Both the position numbers and the translations under genes were made by a program. A stretch of 64,000 nucleotides of DNA, taken from Saururus chinensis (lineage: Eukaryota; Streptophyta; Magnoliopsida; Piperales; Saururaceae). This document shows positions 1 to 11,569 of the stretch, piece by piece (position 1 is the stretch's first letter; the number at the start of each line of letters is the position of its first letter). Below the pieces are notes generated by a model. That model had not been told where the DNA came from, did no database searches, and saw only the letters and a list, made by a program, of their open reading frames with translations. The stretch is taken from the NCBI GenBank assembly GCA_035235625.1, contig CP141143.1, forward strand, positions 1,346,501 through 1,410,500, given 5' to 3'.

Positions 1-2253
1 TTGTCAGATGATTTGAACAAGGTAATTACAAGGACCATGCTGTTGAGCAGATGTTATGCTACTCTCAGATAGGGAAGCAGCTGATTAACAGTGCATTTGT
101 AAGCCATTTGCTTGTTTCCTACTGCATGATATAAGCGGCCTACGTAAACACCTAACATGGGTTCTGTGCTTAAGAAGTATCGAGTTTCAACTTGTTGTGT
201 TAGCGTAAATATAATCTTAATCTGGATTGCAGGAAGTCTCTGGTCAATTAGATAACCTTAAGAAAATGTTAGGGGAAGGAGATCGTGGCATACTCGCAGA
301 GATTCGTGGAACAGTGTTAAAGCTTGCACCACCAGTTCAATTGGTAAATGATATTACTGCTTTAGCACAATACTTTTATTAACATGTGGAATATTGCTAA
401 ACAAGAGCATTCTTTTCCACCATAGTTTTGACTTGATGAAGAATGTGCTACTATGGGCTTGGATTATCATCTTCGAGGCTTAACATGGTGTCTTTGTCTT
501 AGCTATAGGACAAACAATGTTTTATTTATTCATCCATTACAAGGTAGTGCTGTTTCAGGTTCAAGAGTTGAAGGGAAAAATGATAAGTTCAGGCATGCCT
601 TGGCCTGGTGATGAGGGCGAAGAACGGTGGCAACAGGCATGGATGGCCATAAAAAAGGTTAGGCACCAGAAATTACCACATTCTGGATTTCGTAACTATG
701 CACCTTAACAAGAACCACAGTGCAAATTATATAAATTATTACAAAAAACTGATTGGTCATCAGCATCCAGCTATTGTAGTATCTTGCACCATTGTCTTCA
801 AATAAGTTGTACCATTTCATTTCATCAATGGGTCTGTTTCAGGTGTGGGCATCTAAGTGGAATGAAAGAGCATTTGCAAGCACTCGTAAAATAAAACTGG
901 ACCACGATGACTTGTGCATGGCTGTTCTTGTGCAAGAAATTATAAATGCTGACTATGCATTTGTAATTCATACCACGAACCCATCATCCGGAGATTCATC
1001 TGAAATATATGCTGAGGTATTGCTTCTTGAAGTTGACAACTTCAATATTCTTTTGACTTATATCTGTAACGTTTGATCATACTATTTTTTTTGTTCTATT
1101 TTTTAAATATATTATAGGTGGTTAAAGGACTTGGAGAAACCCTTGTAGGAGCCTATCCGGGTCGTGCTTTGAGCTTTATATGCAAGAAGGAGGACCTTAC
1201 CGCTCCCAAGGCAAGTTCATTAGAGCCTTTATAGCATGATTTGAAAGTAGACGTGCAAAAGCATTATTTAGAAGCTATGGATTGCACTTTTTTTTACAGC
1301 TGTTACTCCCAAACAAATCTACACCGCAACATGATGTATTGCGATCTTAGGACACGCAGGAATACAATGTTCCTGATATGAACGTTTCTTAGTTGTTTGA
1401 GCCTAAGGAAATCAGAATATAATCCATAATAGAAAGAATAATAAAAGGTCTCATTACTAATTATTTACTTCTTGTATTTACACCCTTTTTTTCAGGTGCT
1501 AGGTTACCCCAGTAAACCAATTGGTCTGTTCATAAGGCCGTCACTCATCTTTAGATCAGATTCTAATGGAGAAGATTTAGAAGGTTATGCTGGAGCAGGA
1601 CTTTATGACAGGTTAGCCCGATGCATCTATTTGCTCGAATTTTCTAAATTAAGCACACGCAATTTGCAGCACGCTATTATAATCATCATCGCCTTATCTA
1701 AGCGATATTGGACTGGTGATGCGGATGGCATTTTGCCATGTTCGCCATTTCCGTAGACACTTTATCGTAGCCCTCTGGAGTGCACCTGGCGTGTGTTTTC
1801 CTGATTTTCGTTGTGCATGCTTCAACATATGCCCGATTATGTTGAACTTTTATTCATCAATGGAGATGGAAAACAATTAACACCTGCCGAATAAAACATT
1901 TAATTAAGTGCGGATTAAAACTATTTAGTAGCTAGAACGAACAATCAGACTATTGGTAGGTTCTCCTTCAATGGTAATGAACTGGCTAATAGCTTAGTAA
2001 TAATATTCATTAGCCTTAACATGTTAACTGATTTTGTAAAATATCCAGCGTCCCCATGGATGCAGAAGAGCAGGTTGTACTGGACTATACAACGGATCGA
2101 CTGATTGTCGATGGCAATTTTAGGAGTTCGATCCTTTCTAGCATAGCTCGTGCAGGGAACGAAATTGAAAAGCTGTACCAGTCGCCACAGGATATTGAAG
2201 GCGTGGTGAAGGATGGAAAGATCTTTGTGGTTCAGACCCGACCTCAGATGTAA
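1..2253 (+). CDS. GWD1: Alpha-glucan water dikinase (GWD1/R1 type), C-terminal exons
   Basis: The 3' part of a plastid starch-phosphorylating dikinase, which transfers the beta-phosphate of ATP to C6 of glucose in amylopectin and so starts starch breakdown. Exons read by eye: up to 98, 233-343, 559-657, 843-1016, 1118-1210, 1496-1611 and 2049-2253, with phases that join correctly from 233 onward. The joined protein carries strings typical of the nucleotide-binding domain of GWD1: GMPWPGDEGEERW, AVLVQEIINADYAFVIHTTN, IFRSDSNGEDLEGYAGAGLY and the C-terminal VQTRPQM. The phosphohistidine and starch-binding domains lie upstream, outside the window. The intron after 1210 has a GC donor (AAG|GCAAGT). 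Exon 1-98 contains an apparent frame break (TAG at 70-72, conserved reading resumes one frame away at 75), so this copy may be defective or the assembly wrong. A polyadenylation-like AATAAA is at 2296-2301. The family is certain; intactness is not. Confidence 0.93.
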
Positions 2254-2882
2254 TTTCAGACCCTGAAGTTTATGTAAAATGTATCATAATAGTAAAATAA
2301 ACGGTAACCAAGAGGGAGGAAAATTGCCGTCCGTGTATGATGCAGGCCGCATGTGGTTTATGTAATTACTGATTAAAAATATGTATTTACAAATAAGCCG
2401 GATATGCACCGGTAATAGACATCTTGTATCGAAAATTTCAAATGATAATGTGATAGTTACCATATGGATTGAGGGAGATTCGGGATAGCCAAATTTGATA
2501 TGCCTTTTTTTTTAGCTCCTCACGTATATAGATTAAGTTGAAAGACCTTGTACCAAAAAAAAAGTACGAACAATACGCGGACAATTTCTTCCAGACTACT
2601 CACCAAGTGATCTATGCGAATTACAGCTGTGGGTAACAAATTCGCGATCCAAATAGTTGAAAACCCATCAATTACGTAGCAGCTGCAGAGACAGATTTGC
2701 AACCGCTTTTATGAGGTACCGGCAACCACAGACCGTGTCTTCGTAATATAGAAAGGTCGTAAATCATGAATTGGCTGCAGCTCAGAATGATCTCAAATAA
2801 TTCAAATGTGTATCTTTACATCAATTGCCCTCAGATTCTTCCCGTTGTTCTTTAAGAAACCGATGGACAATCTCCACTCGTA
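2254..2882. other. Intergenic, tail-to-tail between GWD1 and SirB
   Basis: Holds the GWD1 3' UTR (AATAAA near 2296) and, on the minus strand, the SirB 3' UTR. No further gene is seen; the short ORFs here have no recognisable protein features. Confidence 0.7.
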
Positions 2883-4917
2883 CTACCAATGCAAACGGCA
2901 TTTACCTGAACCAGCGCAGACCTGGCACTCCTCAACTTCCCCAGCTACGTGTCTCAAGCAGTGGCTAATTCTATCATTCATCACATCCTGTACATTAAAA
3001 ACCAAAGGTAACTTCCTAATGTTTTGGCAAGCAGTAAAAAGGCTGCAGGTGTGGAACTGGCCTTAGAGAATCCACGGTTAGCCATAAGGCCCATAACGAT
3101 AACAACTTCAGCTGGCAGATTTAAATACAAATGAATCACCTGACACTAACTCATCAATATTTCCATCCCAAATAATACTAATGACAAGAAAATCTACGCA
3201 ACCAGGCCATTCATCCCTGGGATTCTACCTAGAAATACCAGAATCCGGGATGGTGATGATACGTAGAGCTCTAAAGCTGAAATTGTTGGCCAATGACTCA
3301 ATAGACAACTAAGAAAGCAGCTGAGGTCAAAAAATGAAAACAATGCGTGGGCCTTTAAAGAGATATCCCAGCAGATCACAGATGAGATACCAGTCAACTG
3401 ATTGGGAGGAACCTTTCCGGAAATTGTCTGATGTTGGTCATTCATTAGAAGTCTACCAAGAAGAAGAATCAGAAAGAAAATAATTTTGCAACAGCAACAC
3501 ATTTACTCCAATGGAAGCAAACAAAGGCAACCCTATTTTCCAATGCATGATTGAATGAAGACTTTAGGAGGAAGAAGCAAAAGGCATCCTCACCACTAGA
3601 AGCTCGTGCAGACCGAGAGGTGCTGTAACAAGGTAAGAGATCCCTGAATACTCTTTTGCAGCTTCAGCAGCCAATGATGGAATGTCCTTACAATCAAGGG
3701 GGGATATTGTAAAGATCACACCCTCTGCTATTTATTTACTTAGTGATATTCAAAGTATAAGGATTAATGATAATCATTAATGTGGCAATAAGCTTACCTG
3801 GTACCAATGCCTTCCTGGGAAAAGAAAAAATGGACTCACAATAATTTTATTTGCTCCTTTTTCCACACATAAACTAAATGCATCTTTGATCGATGGGGTT
3901 GCCAATTCCTGCTTGCAGAGAATGATATGAAACATATATAAAACCAAAATAAGGGAATGAAGATGGTAAGAACCACAAAATGCCATTATTAAGCTAAGAA
4001 ACAAACAAAACACGGTAAAACCACCACGAGAACATCATCATCAGGGTTGAAACTAGGTGGGCCAGAAAGTCTGAGGTACAAATGGGAGTATATAACACTT
4101 CTTGGATAATAATAGATCATAGATTTTTAATAAAGCCTTAACATTTTGATCAAACTCTTACGGATAACAACAGGTAACTCAGTGAAATACTGAACTAAAC
4201 AGAGACATTTGTGTCAATCGTATCAAGGAAAACTTTAATTTAACGTATAATTAATTCTCAACTTTCCATCTAGTTCTGACAGCATAAAGGAAGCTAAGAT
4301 GGGAAGCGTTGAGAATGTGTTCCCAAGGCCTGAAAACAAACAAAAGAAAGCAGGAACTCACCATATGAGCCGGCTCCACAATGGGATAACCAGTTCTATT
4401 TCTGAACATTGCAACAAACTCATCTGCACTTCGAGAGCAGAAGTTAGTTCCGGAGAAACAGCCGACCGAATGCTCCAAACAGATAATCTATAATTAAGTA
4501 CTGGAATGATAAAAAAACTCGCGACCATAAAAACTGGGAGCGACAATTCCAAGGGGCGACGGGAAAAGGAGTACACTCCTACAAGATAGAGTAAAAAGAC
4601 TGAAACATACGAAGCATGTCATTTGATTCGGGGCGTCGGGATCCATGGTCCACAATGATCACCCCGTCTCTACTGGATACAGAAGCTGCTCCTGCTCTGG
4701 TTTCTCCACTCCTCGTACTAAAAGAGGAAGATAGTGGCAGAGAAAGTCTACCGTTGCGCCAATTTCTTTGCATGTTTACAGCTTTTGGAAAATCTGTATT
4801 TCTTGCAGTTGTCCTGATAGATGGAAATATTTCCCAAACACAAACAACTAACACCGAAAAATCAGATAAAGCCCAAATTGAAACAACTCGGAAAAAGCTT
4901 TCCTCCAACATCTTCAC
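2883..4917 (-). CDS. SIRB: Sirohydrochlorin ferrochelatase, chloroplastic (SirB)
   Basis: Inserts Fe2+ into sirohydrochlorin in the plastid, the last step of siroheme synthesis for nitrite and sulfite reductases. Five exons on the minus strand: 4611-4917, 4362-4423, 3798-3908, 3594-3686 and 2883-2987, giving 225 residues, the usual length of the plant enzyme. Residues 1 to about 80 are Ser/Arg-rich and look like a transit peptide. The CbiX-type core follows: VDHGSRRPES with metal-ligand candidate His91, then TGYPIVEPAHM, IIVSPFFLFPGRHWYQ and YLVTAPLGLHELLV. The C-terminal CQVCAGSGKC (Cys212, 215, 221) matches the Cys cluster tail of plant SirB, reported to bind a 2Fe-2S cluster. All introns are GT-AG. 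The start at 4917 is the furthest upstream in-frame ATG; an internal start is possible. It faces GWD1 tail to tail and is divergent from the gene at 5598. Confidence 0.94.
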
Positions 4918-5597
4918 ATTTGATATACTCCACTAGATACGTTCGGAAAGGCGGGACTTGCCTGTCCACCGTAAGCTGGAAAGGGAGCAAAGAGGAGGAA
5001 TCCATGTCTATTCGCTAGCAGTTTGGATACCAGCGTTGGACGCGATAGCCGCTTCGATCAAGCCGCAGCCGCAGCTCCTCCTCTGAAGCTCTGAGCTCCG
5101 AGCTCCAGCCCGAGTCCGACCCTATTTTTGGTGGCGACGAGAAGTCGACACTCGGTGGGTCGAACCCAGACGAGTCGACGGGAGCCAATCCATATAGAAT
5201 ATGCCCGCGTTGCAGCCGGACCACTTGATTTTGGTTATATGGATGGACATTTGTGGGCTTTTAATCTAGCACGGGCCGGTGACAATGGTGGGCTTTTAGT
5301 TTTAGCCCAAACAAAAAATTTGTGCACGCTGCCCGATTAAAGCTCCGGTCCGGTCCGGTCCGGTCAAGGACGGAGGAGGGAGAGGGGGAAGGCTAGCAGT
5401 AGCAGAGAGACCGGACAAAGCAGCAGCCGACAGCCAGCCTGCCCTCCGCGAGAAAGAGCGAATACAACGCTGATTCCTCAGAACTTCCAAACCTGTTTCT
5501 TCTGAAATTTTCGACGCTTCATTTTGTCGAGAACCTGCTAATATTCTTTACCGTTTTCTCGGTTTCCCTTTTTAATTTCTTCTTGCGAGGTGGAGGC
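4918..5597. promoter_or_regulatory. Divergent promoter region, SirB and plastid membrane protein gene
   Basis: About 680 bp lies between the start codons of SirB (minus) and the next gene (plus). It contains a GC-richer stretch at roughly 5000-5180 and a CGGTC repeat block near 5345-5367 (CCGGTCCGGTCCGGTCCGG). It must hold both 5' UTRs and both promoters; no clear TATA box was assigned to either side. Confidence 0.55.
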
Positions 5598-8385
5598 ATG
5601 GCAATTTCCACCAGGTCTGCTTTCTCTTGTGCAACCACGGGACTGATGCTTTCTTCTTGCTTTTCCAGCCGCACCAGCTCAAAGGTAAACTTATTATTGT
5701 CTATCCTGCTTCATTTTCCGTTCAGATGATGTTTGTTTTGCTTGGACAGGACCATTTTGTCATGTCTCCTTCTTAGCTCTGGTGCTTGTGCGTAATTGGA
5801 GTAGAATCTCACGTTCTTTCAATCTCAATGCATATTTTCCGTTTCATACTTTTCCTTTTACTTAGTTCAATTGGCTATGGGGTTGTATTTGAATCTGCCG
5901 TCTTGGCCGTGAAATGTTTCTACAAAAAGACTTGTTTGCTCGTTTTGTTTTTCACTTATTAGTGCAGTCGAGACTTGAAGAGAATTACATATATTTACCT
6001 CTGGACTGTTGCGTGTATTAAAAAAATTTGTATGCTGTATTTATTTTGGTATTACTGCTTATGGAGATATAAGTGAAAACCATGTCCTCAATGCCTATCC
6101 TTCCAAAAGTAGCTATGTCAGCTGAAGTCATATATATATATATATATATATATATAATGGTGCGTTGATAGTTTGCCGGACAATTTGTTGTATTAGTACT
6201 ATGAAGTGAGTCTTTTTTACCAGACAAGTTTAAAACATAATTTTATGAATCATATAACTAACAATCTAATACCATACCGTCAAGCTTATAGTCCTGTTGG
6301 CTGTTGCAAATTAGTATTTAATATAATATGTAGTATCCTAAAATATGTCTCCGCTAAAAAAAATAGGTCTAAAATTTCCCATTTTTTACTATTTCCGATG
6401 CAAGCTTCAGTAGTTGTTCTCACACTGCGTTTTTTAATGTTTATTTGTCTCTTTAGGTGCCTTCTTTGTGCTTTGACTTCATAGTGTTTATTTCTTGTAT
6501 CTAGAAAAATCTGATGCTGGGACACATTAAAGGCATGAGATGTGGGATATGGAAGCTGATTAATTCTGATGGTAGCTAAATCATTCACATCCTTTGCAGG
6601 TTTCTAGAAATACAGTATGACACTGTTTCCTTCATGTAAAACTCAACGGAATGGCTAAATTTTTCCAATCTTGGTACTGTGATTTTTCCAGGCAAAAGTA
6701 GGCGATTAACACATGGACCCCTCATTTTTGGAAAAGGATACCCAAAGAAGCAGTTACTCCTTTTAGCTACTGCTGAGAGTCTAATACAATCTGAAGAGGA
6801 CAGTGTTACTACCCCAAAGGAAGAAAAGCTGGATTTTCTTCCTGGTGAAGCCTATGCAGAAAGTAAAAGTTCTGGAGAACTTTGTGCAGAGAGATCAGAA
6901 GGAAAACCAGGCTTTGTATCATTTTATGCTACCTCTTATGGAAAACCAGCTGAAATTGGAAGCGTAGACTCAAGCAAGGCAGCCTCAAGCTTAGTGTGGT
7001 TTGTTGGTCCAGCTGTACTGGTGGCCTCTTTAGTGTTCCCATCACTTTATTTGAGGAAAATATTGTCCATGGTATTTGAGGACTCTCTTTTGACAGGTAT
7101 TGGTATTTTCTTATTGTACATGAATGATGATGCAAACTGTCAATTTGATCCATTTTTGTTTGCATTGTAATCACCCCTTCTAAGATCCTGGCTGCTTGGA
7201 TTGTTGTTATTTCACCAACATAAGTTGGATCCTTTGTCTCCTACTGTAATTGATTTTTAGTTCTTGTATCAGTGGCTCGGATTATACGAACTCAATTTTT
7301 ACTTTGATTCACAAATGATGAGAATAATGGGTTTCTGGTTCCTTCCATACCTTCAGTTCTCATTAAGTTGAATGTTGTTCCAATAGCTTTTCAATGCTTG
7401 TTTCTATCCTATCTGATAACAGACATTGGCTTAGTTATTCATGCATACAGCGTCAATGTTAGTTTAGAACCAGAAATCAGAATTACTGTTTTACTGATTA
7501 TGTGTCCTTGGTTGTATGCAGATTTCCTCATATTGTTCTTTACAGAGGCTCTGTTCTATGGTGGAGTGGCAATCTTTCTTTTGTTGATAGATCACATGCA
7601 AAGACCTTCATTACCCTTGACTACTAAGAATAGTGGTTATATAAATGCTGGGGTTGGAGTCCGCATATCTTCTGTGGCCACTTTGGTTCTCAGCCTCATA
7701 ATACCTCTGGTGACAATGGGGTTGGTTTGGCCATGGACCGGGCCTGCTGCTTCAGCAACTCTTGCACCATATTTAGTTGGGATTGTTGTGCAATTTGCAT
7801 TTGAAAAGTATGCGAGGTATCACAAGTCACCTGCTTGGCTGGTCATACCAGTTATCTTTCAGGTGAAGTTACATCTGGGTTTGATACTTATCAGGATCTT
7901 TTCTTCTTACTAGGAGAAATCCAAAAATTCAAGGTGGTATTGTTTTTAGGGTTGGTTTGGGTTTTGGATTTCACATTTATCATTAAATTTATATGGCTAC
8001 ATTGGCCAAGGGCAGGTGCTTCTAGGGCATGCTTGCCCTTGATTGATTAAGATGAAGTTTTTCTTGGATGGGAAATATTTTGTGAAATATGCCTTCTTAG
8101 TGGAGAACCCTATTGGTAAATGCAATGGCATTTTTTTAAAACTAAATATTCTTTTTTAATGAACAGGTGTACAGACTGCACCAATTGAATAGAGCAGCAC
8201 AGTTGGTGACGGCGCTATCCTTTTCTGTGAGAGGAGCAGAGACAACGCCACAGACACTGGCCATAAATAGCTCTTTGGGCACTTTGTTTAATGTACTCCA
8301 GTTCCTGGGTGTAATCTGCATCTGGTCTATAGCGAGTTTTCTTATGAGGTTTTTTCCCTCTTCAGCTGTCGCTCCTGATCCGTGA
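5598..8385 (+). CDS. Predicted plastid multi-pass membrane protein, unknown function
   Basis: I do not recognise a named family. The first exon, 5598-5684, encodes a Ser/Thr-rich 29-residue start that looks like a chloroplast transit peptide. Further exons: 6692-7096, 7522-7862 and 8167-8385, joined in good phase (T|D at the second junction, Q|V at the third), ending in TGA at 8383. Exon 2 encodes a polar segment and then a hydrophobic helix with VWFVGPAVLVASLVFPSLYL. Exon 3 encodes several more helices, including LILFFTEALFYGGVAIFLLL and a Pro/Gly-rich one. The last exon encodes RLHQLNRAAQLVTALSFSV and a final hydrophobic stretch. About five to six membrane spans are likely. The first exon ends in phase 0 but exon 2 needs one preceding base, so a small exon is missing from my model or the start differs. 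A (TA)13 tract lies in the first intron. The clean ORFs and splice sites argue for a real gene. Confidence 0.75.
6131..6156. repeat. (TA)n microsatellite, about 13 units
   Basis: A run of alternating T and A in the first intron of the membrane protein gene. A simple polymorphic repeat with no further signal. Confidence 0.95.
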
Positions 8386-10148
8386 TCCTCCTTTTGAGAC
8401 GACTTTCAGAGAATCATATATCAAGATAAGTTTGTCAACACCCTACCCTCTGATTTAGTTAGAATTAATCAGGTGAAGTCTTTGTTAATTAGCATACAGA
8501 ATTCAAGAATATAAGTGGTCTCATAATCATATATCAGAACGAGTGTGCAGTGGCTACCAACTGACTAGCATTTTGAGTTACAAGTTCAATGTACGCAATA
8601 GAAAGAAAAGATAAATCTGTCAGTGAAATTTGTTTATACGAAATGCACTCCTTTTCATATTTTTTCTTCCAGATGCACCAATTTCTCTTATTTTCGGGCA
8701 ATTATCTTAGAGACTCAAGTTCAATTGTTGGTTTCTTCCTCAATGGGCCTACTGTTGGAAGGTGTGCAGTTCAACCCTGCCTTTCCGTGCAGCTCAGTGT
8801 AAACGTAATTCAATGTAATAAGTTGTCATTTATTACTTTAAGCGTCCTGCTGGACAAGAAAATGGCTCACTGTACCTGTGATCAGTGAAATTGTACATAT
8901 TGGTTTAGTGTTACGACTTACGATTCCTCTTGAGACCACTGCTAATGTCAGGCCCATGCGGGAGCTTCCCAAACTCTGTGAAAGCGAATTCTAATTTGGA
9001 ACATTCAAAAGTGAAGGCTAACCGACAGATGTATGTCTGTGTTTCTTATAATCTTGCATACCTTCGAATTGGCATACCTGTTTGTCTGTTTCAAGGTTGC
9101 AATTCTGCCCTTCTTCCAGCCTGATCTGTAGTGTTTTTTTATTTTGTCTACATTATGCTATGGGAATCGTTCGGAAGCTGGCATAAAATTGATAGAAAAT
9201 GGATACAGTCGGAACGCGCTTGTTACATCAGCTAATTATGTTACTGCTAAATGAAAACAGATTCTGGAGTATGGTTTAGTCCATGAAGGGAACCTTTTGT
9301 TTTTTCCTGCAGAAGAGGTAAATTGCATCACTGATCGGCTTGTAGTGTTTAGAGAATCTATCTTTTCTTCTAAATGCAGTAATTTTGGTATCCCTATTTA
9401 TATTGACTTTCTCTCTTCAAATGCATCACGGCTGAAGCTTCTGACTACATAAAGTGCGATAGTATACGTAAAGCCTCGCGGACGTCATTAGAAAATGACG
9501 GCAATCCAATGTCCCTCACTCGTTCAACATTTGCATGTCATTAGATGCTGGCATGTTTTATGGTAGATAGTTAAAAGAATTTTCACGTAACAACAAGAAC
9601 AATGGCGTTTCTCTAATAAGAAAATTGAGGGCACATGCAGATTTTTTTAATTGATGGTCAATTTTTTATATATTTACCATTATATCTAGTATATGAAGGC
9701 ATAGAGATGTATACACATTGTGTTGCATGGCACTCAAGCCACATAAATACTGCTTCAATGACCTATCAATTGCATTTAGAAATGAATTGGCAAAATCCTA
9801 AGTTCATTTTCTCTTATGTGGGTTCTAAAAAATGTGATCTCCTTTATTTTTATTCAAATTGAATTAAAAATTCAATTTCTTAATTTAACTGAATTTTCTA
9901 GACAACAAAGTAAATCCATAGCGCACTTTTTCGGCCTTGGAAAGCCCCTTTTTAACATGGAAAATGGCTTTGCTCCTAAAAAGATGTATGTAATGTGTAT
10001 TTGTAAACATAAGTCATTAGCACAAAAAAAAAGTCGTTTTAGGGGCAGAAAAGGAGGATTTTTTTCTTCTTCTTCAACTCGCCTCCTCTAGAAAGTTAAA
10101 AAGTAAATAGTTTAATTTTTATGTTTTCCCAAACATTATTATTTCTTA
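8386..10148. other. Intergenic, no gene recognised
   Basis: Begins with the 3' UTR of the preceding gene. The rest is AT-rich, with short ORFs that lack conserved motifs or splice structure. I see no RNA gene or transposon edge before 10149. Confidence 0.6.
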
Positions 10149-10911
10149 GGGTCTGTTTGGATTGGTGTAAACCGGGAGAAAGGGAAAGAGAAAGTGAATC
10201 CAGGTGAAAGAGAAACTATAAAATTCCTAAATATTTTTCACTGTTTGGTTACACAAATGATGTTAGAGAAAATTGACAGTAACAGTGGTGGTAGCGGCGG
10301 CGGTGGTGGTAGTAGTGGCGGTGACAACGGTAGTGGTTGTGGCGGTAGCAATTGTGGTGGTGGCGGCGATGACGGTGGCGGCGGTGGTGGCTGTGGCGGC
10401 GGTGGCTGTGGTAGAGATGGTGGTGGTAACGGTGGTGGTGGTGGCAATGGTGGTGGTGGCGGCGACGGTGGCGATGGTGGTGGCGGCGGTGGCAGAGATA
10501 TTGGCGGCGGCGGTGGCAGCGATAGTGTTGGTGGCAGTGGTGGTGGCGGTAGTAGAGGTGGTGGCAGATATAGTAGTAGTGGCGGCGGCGATGGTGGTGT
10601 CAGTAGCCGGTGATGGTGGTGGTGGCGGTGACATCGGTGGTGGCGGCGACGGCAGCGATAGTAGCGATGACGGTGGCGACAACGATGGCAGTGATGGTGG
10701 TTGTAGCAGTAAGATATAAGTATTTAGTATAATAATTTTCTCCCAAAATTCATGAATTGATGGGTGAAAAATTTTTGGGTCAAATTTTCATTTATTTTTT
10801 CTCACTTTTTACTCTAGTTTTTCTTTCTCCGTTGCACCAAACAGTGGAAACTGAGAGATTTTAAAAAGATTCATTTCCTTTCCCCCGCTTTTCACCAATC
10901 CAAACAAACCC
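10149..10911. mobile_element. Tourist-like (PIF/Harbinger) MITE with GGT/GGC core
   Basis: The left terminus reads GGGTCTGTTTGGATTGGTG and the right terminus, reverse-complemented, GGGTTTGTTTGGATTGGTG: 18 of 19 bases match. The arms stay loosely complementary for about 110 bp, both including CACTGTTTGGT. TTA lies immediately outside both ends (10146-10148 and 10912-10914), the target duplication expected for PIF/Harbinger. There is no transposase, so it is non-autonomous. The middle is a long triplet repeat. About 30 bp of similar sequence (TTTTCCCAAACAT..TTCTTA) also occurs on both sides, at about 10120-10148 and 10922-10949, beyond the 3-bp duplication. Confidence 0.8.
10280..10710 (+). repeat. 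Degenerate (GGT/GGC)n trinucleotide tract inside the MITE
   Basis: About 430 bp of GGN triplets, mostly GGT and GGC with interruptions such as GAT, AGT and AAC. Because stops are rare in such a repeat, all frames on both strands stay open, giving poly-Gly, poly-Val or poly-Pro/Thr translations that should not be called as genes. Confidence 0.95.
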
Positions 10912-11430
10912 TTAATTTCTACATTTTCCCAAACATCATTAGTTCTTATTTTACTTTCCTAAAAAGAATTCAAGTAAAAAATTCCTCTTAAATTAATTTT
11001 TGTTATCAGCATGTCTTGGCCTCTTGGGGCTATCCTATTGGCCATACGTCAGCGAAAGCAAAGTCAGACATGAGTAATATAAGAGCCGGTCTTTAACATG
11101 AGAAGCTACATTTGGTTGAAAGTAACAACAAAACTAAAGAAGATTTTGCCTTTTGCGAAGAAATAGTAACCTAAACCCAACTGGATTTGACATATTTAGA
11201 ATAAAAAATGTTTTTATATTTTTAAAGTTTTTAAAAATATTAAATTATGAAAAATATATTTTAGATAATTATTTGAATTTATTTCTTAATTTTTAAATAA
11301 AATTTAAGAGTTATAGTGAAAATATATAAAAAAATATTTATTATCTTAGTCTAGTCAGGTCGTTGGATCATCTAAAACTTGAAATCAGACTTGTTTAAGT
11401 TGTTAGATGGGTCGGTAGACCCCAGTGGCG
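10912..11430. other. AT-rich intergenic, no gene
   Basis: Contains the right-hand flank repeat of the MITE and very AT-rich sequence around 11200-11340. No coding or RNA gene is seen. Confidence 0.6.
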
Positions 11431-11432
11431 TT

Positions 11433-11552
11433 GGATCCGCTGTGGAGCACTCTCACAAAAGCCCAGCGAGCCATGAAAACTCATGCGAGCATTCATGGCT
11501 CGCTTGGCTTTTGTGAGAGCACTCACATGTGAATGCTCCACAGCAGATCTGA
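11433..11552. repeat. Long imperfect hairpin (foldback)
   Basis: The left arm (about 11433-11476: GATCCGCTGTGGAGCA, then TCTCACAAAAGCC and GCGAGCCATGAA) is complementary to the right arm (about 11492-11551: TTCATGGCTCGC, GGCTTTTGTGAGAG, TGCTCCACAGCAGATC) around a loop of about 15 bases. The right arm has a 15-base insertion (around 11520-11535) relative to the left. It could be a MITE-derived foldback or a precursor of small RNAs; no target duplication was found. Some similarity between the arms may continue outward (GACCCCAGTGGCG against a matching segment near 11556-11568). Confidence 0.75.
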
Positions 11553-11569
11553 AGGGGACCCAGCGGCAT

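Noticed and set aside
10194..10719. Overlapping Gly-, Val-, Pro- and Thr-rich ORFs on both strands, like a glycine-rich protein gene
   Set aside because: They are produced by a GGT/GGC repeat inside a MITE; every frame is open and there is no signal peptide, splice site or codon pattern.
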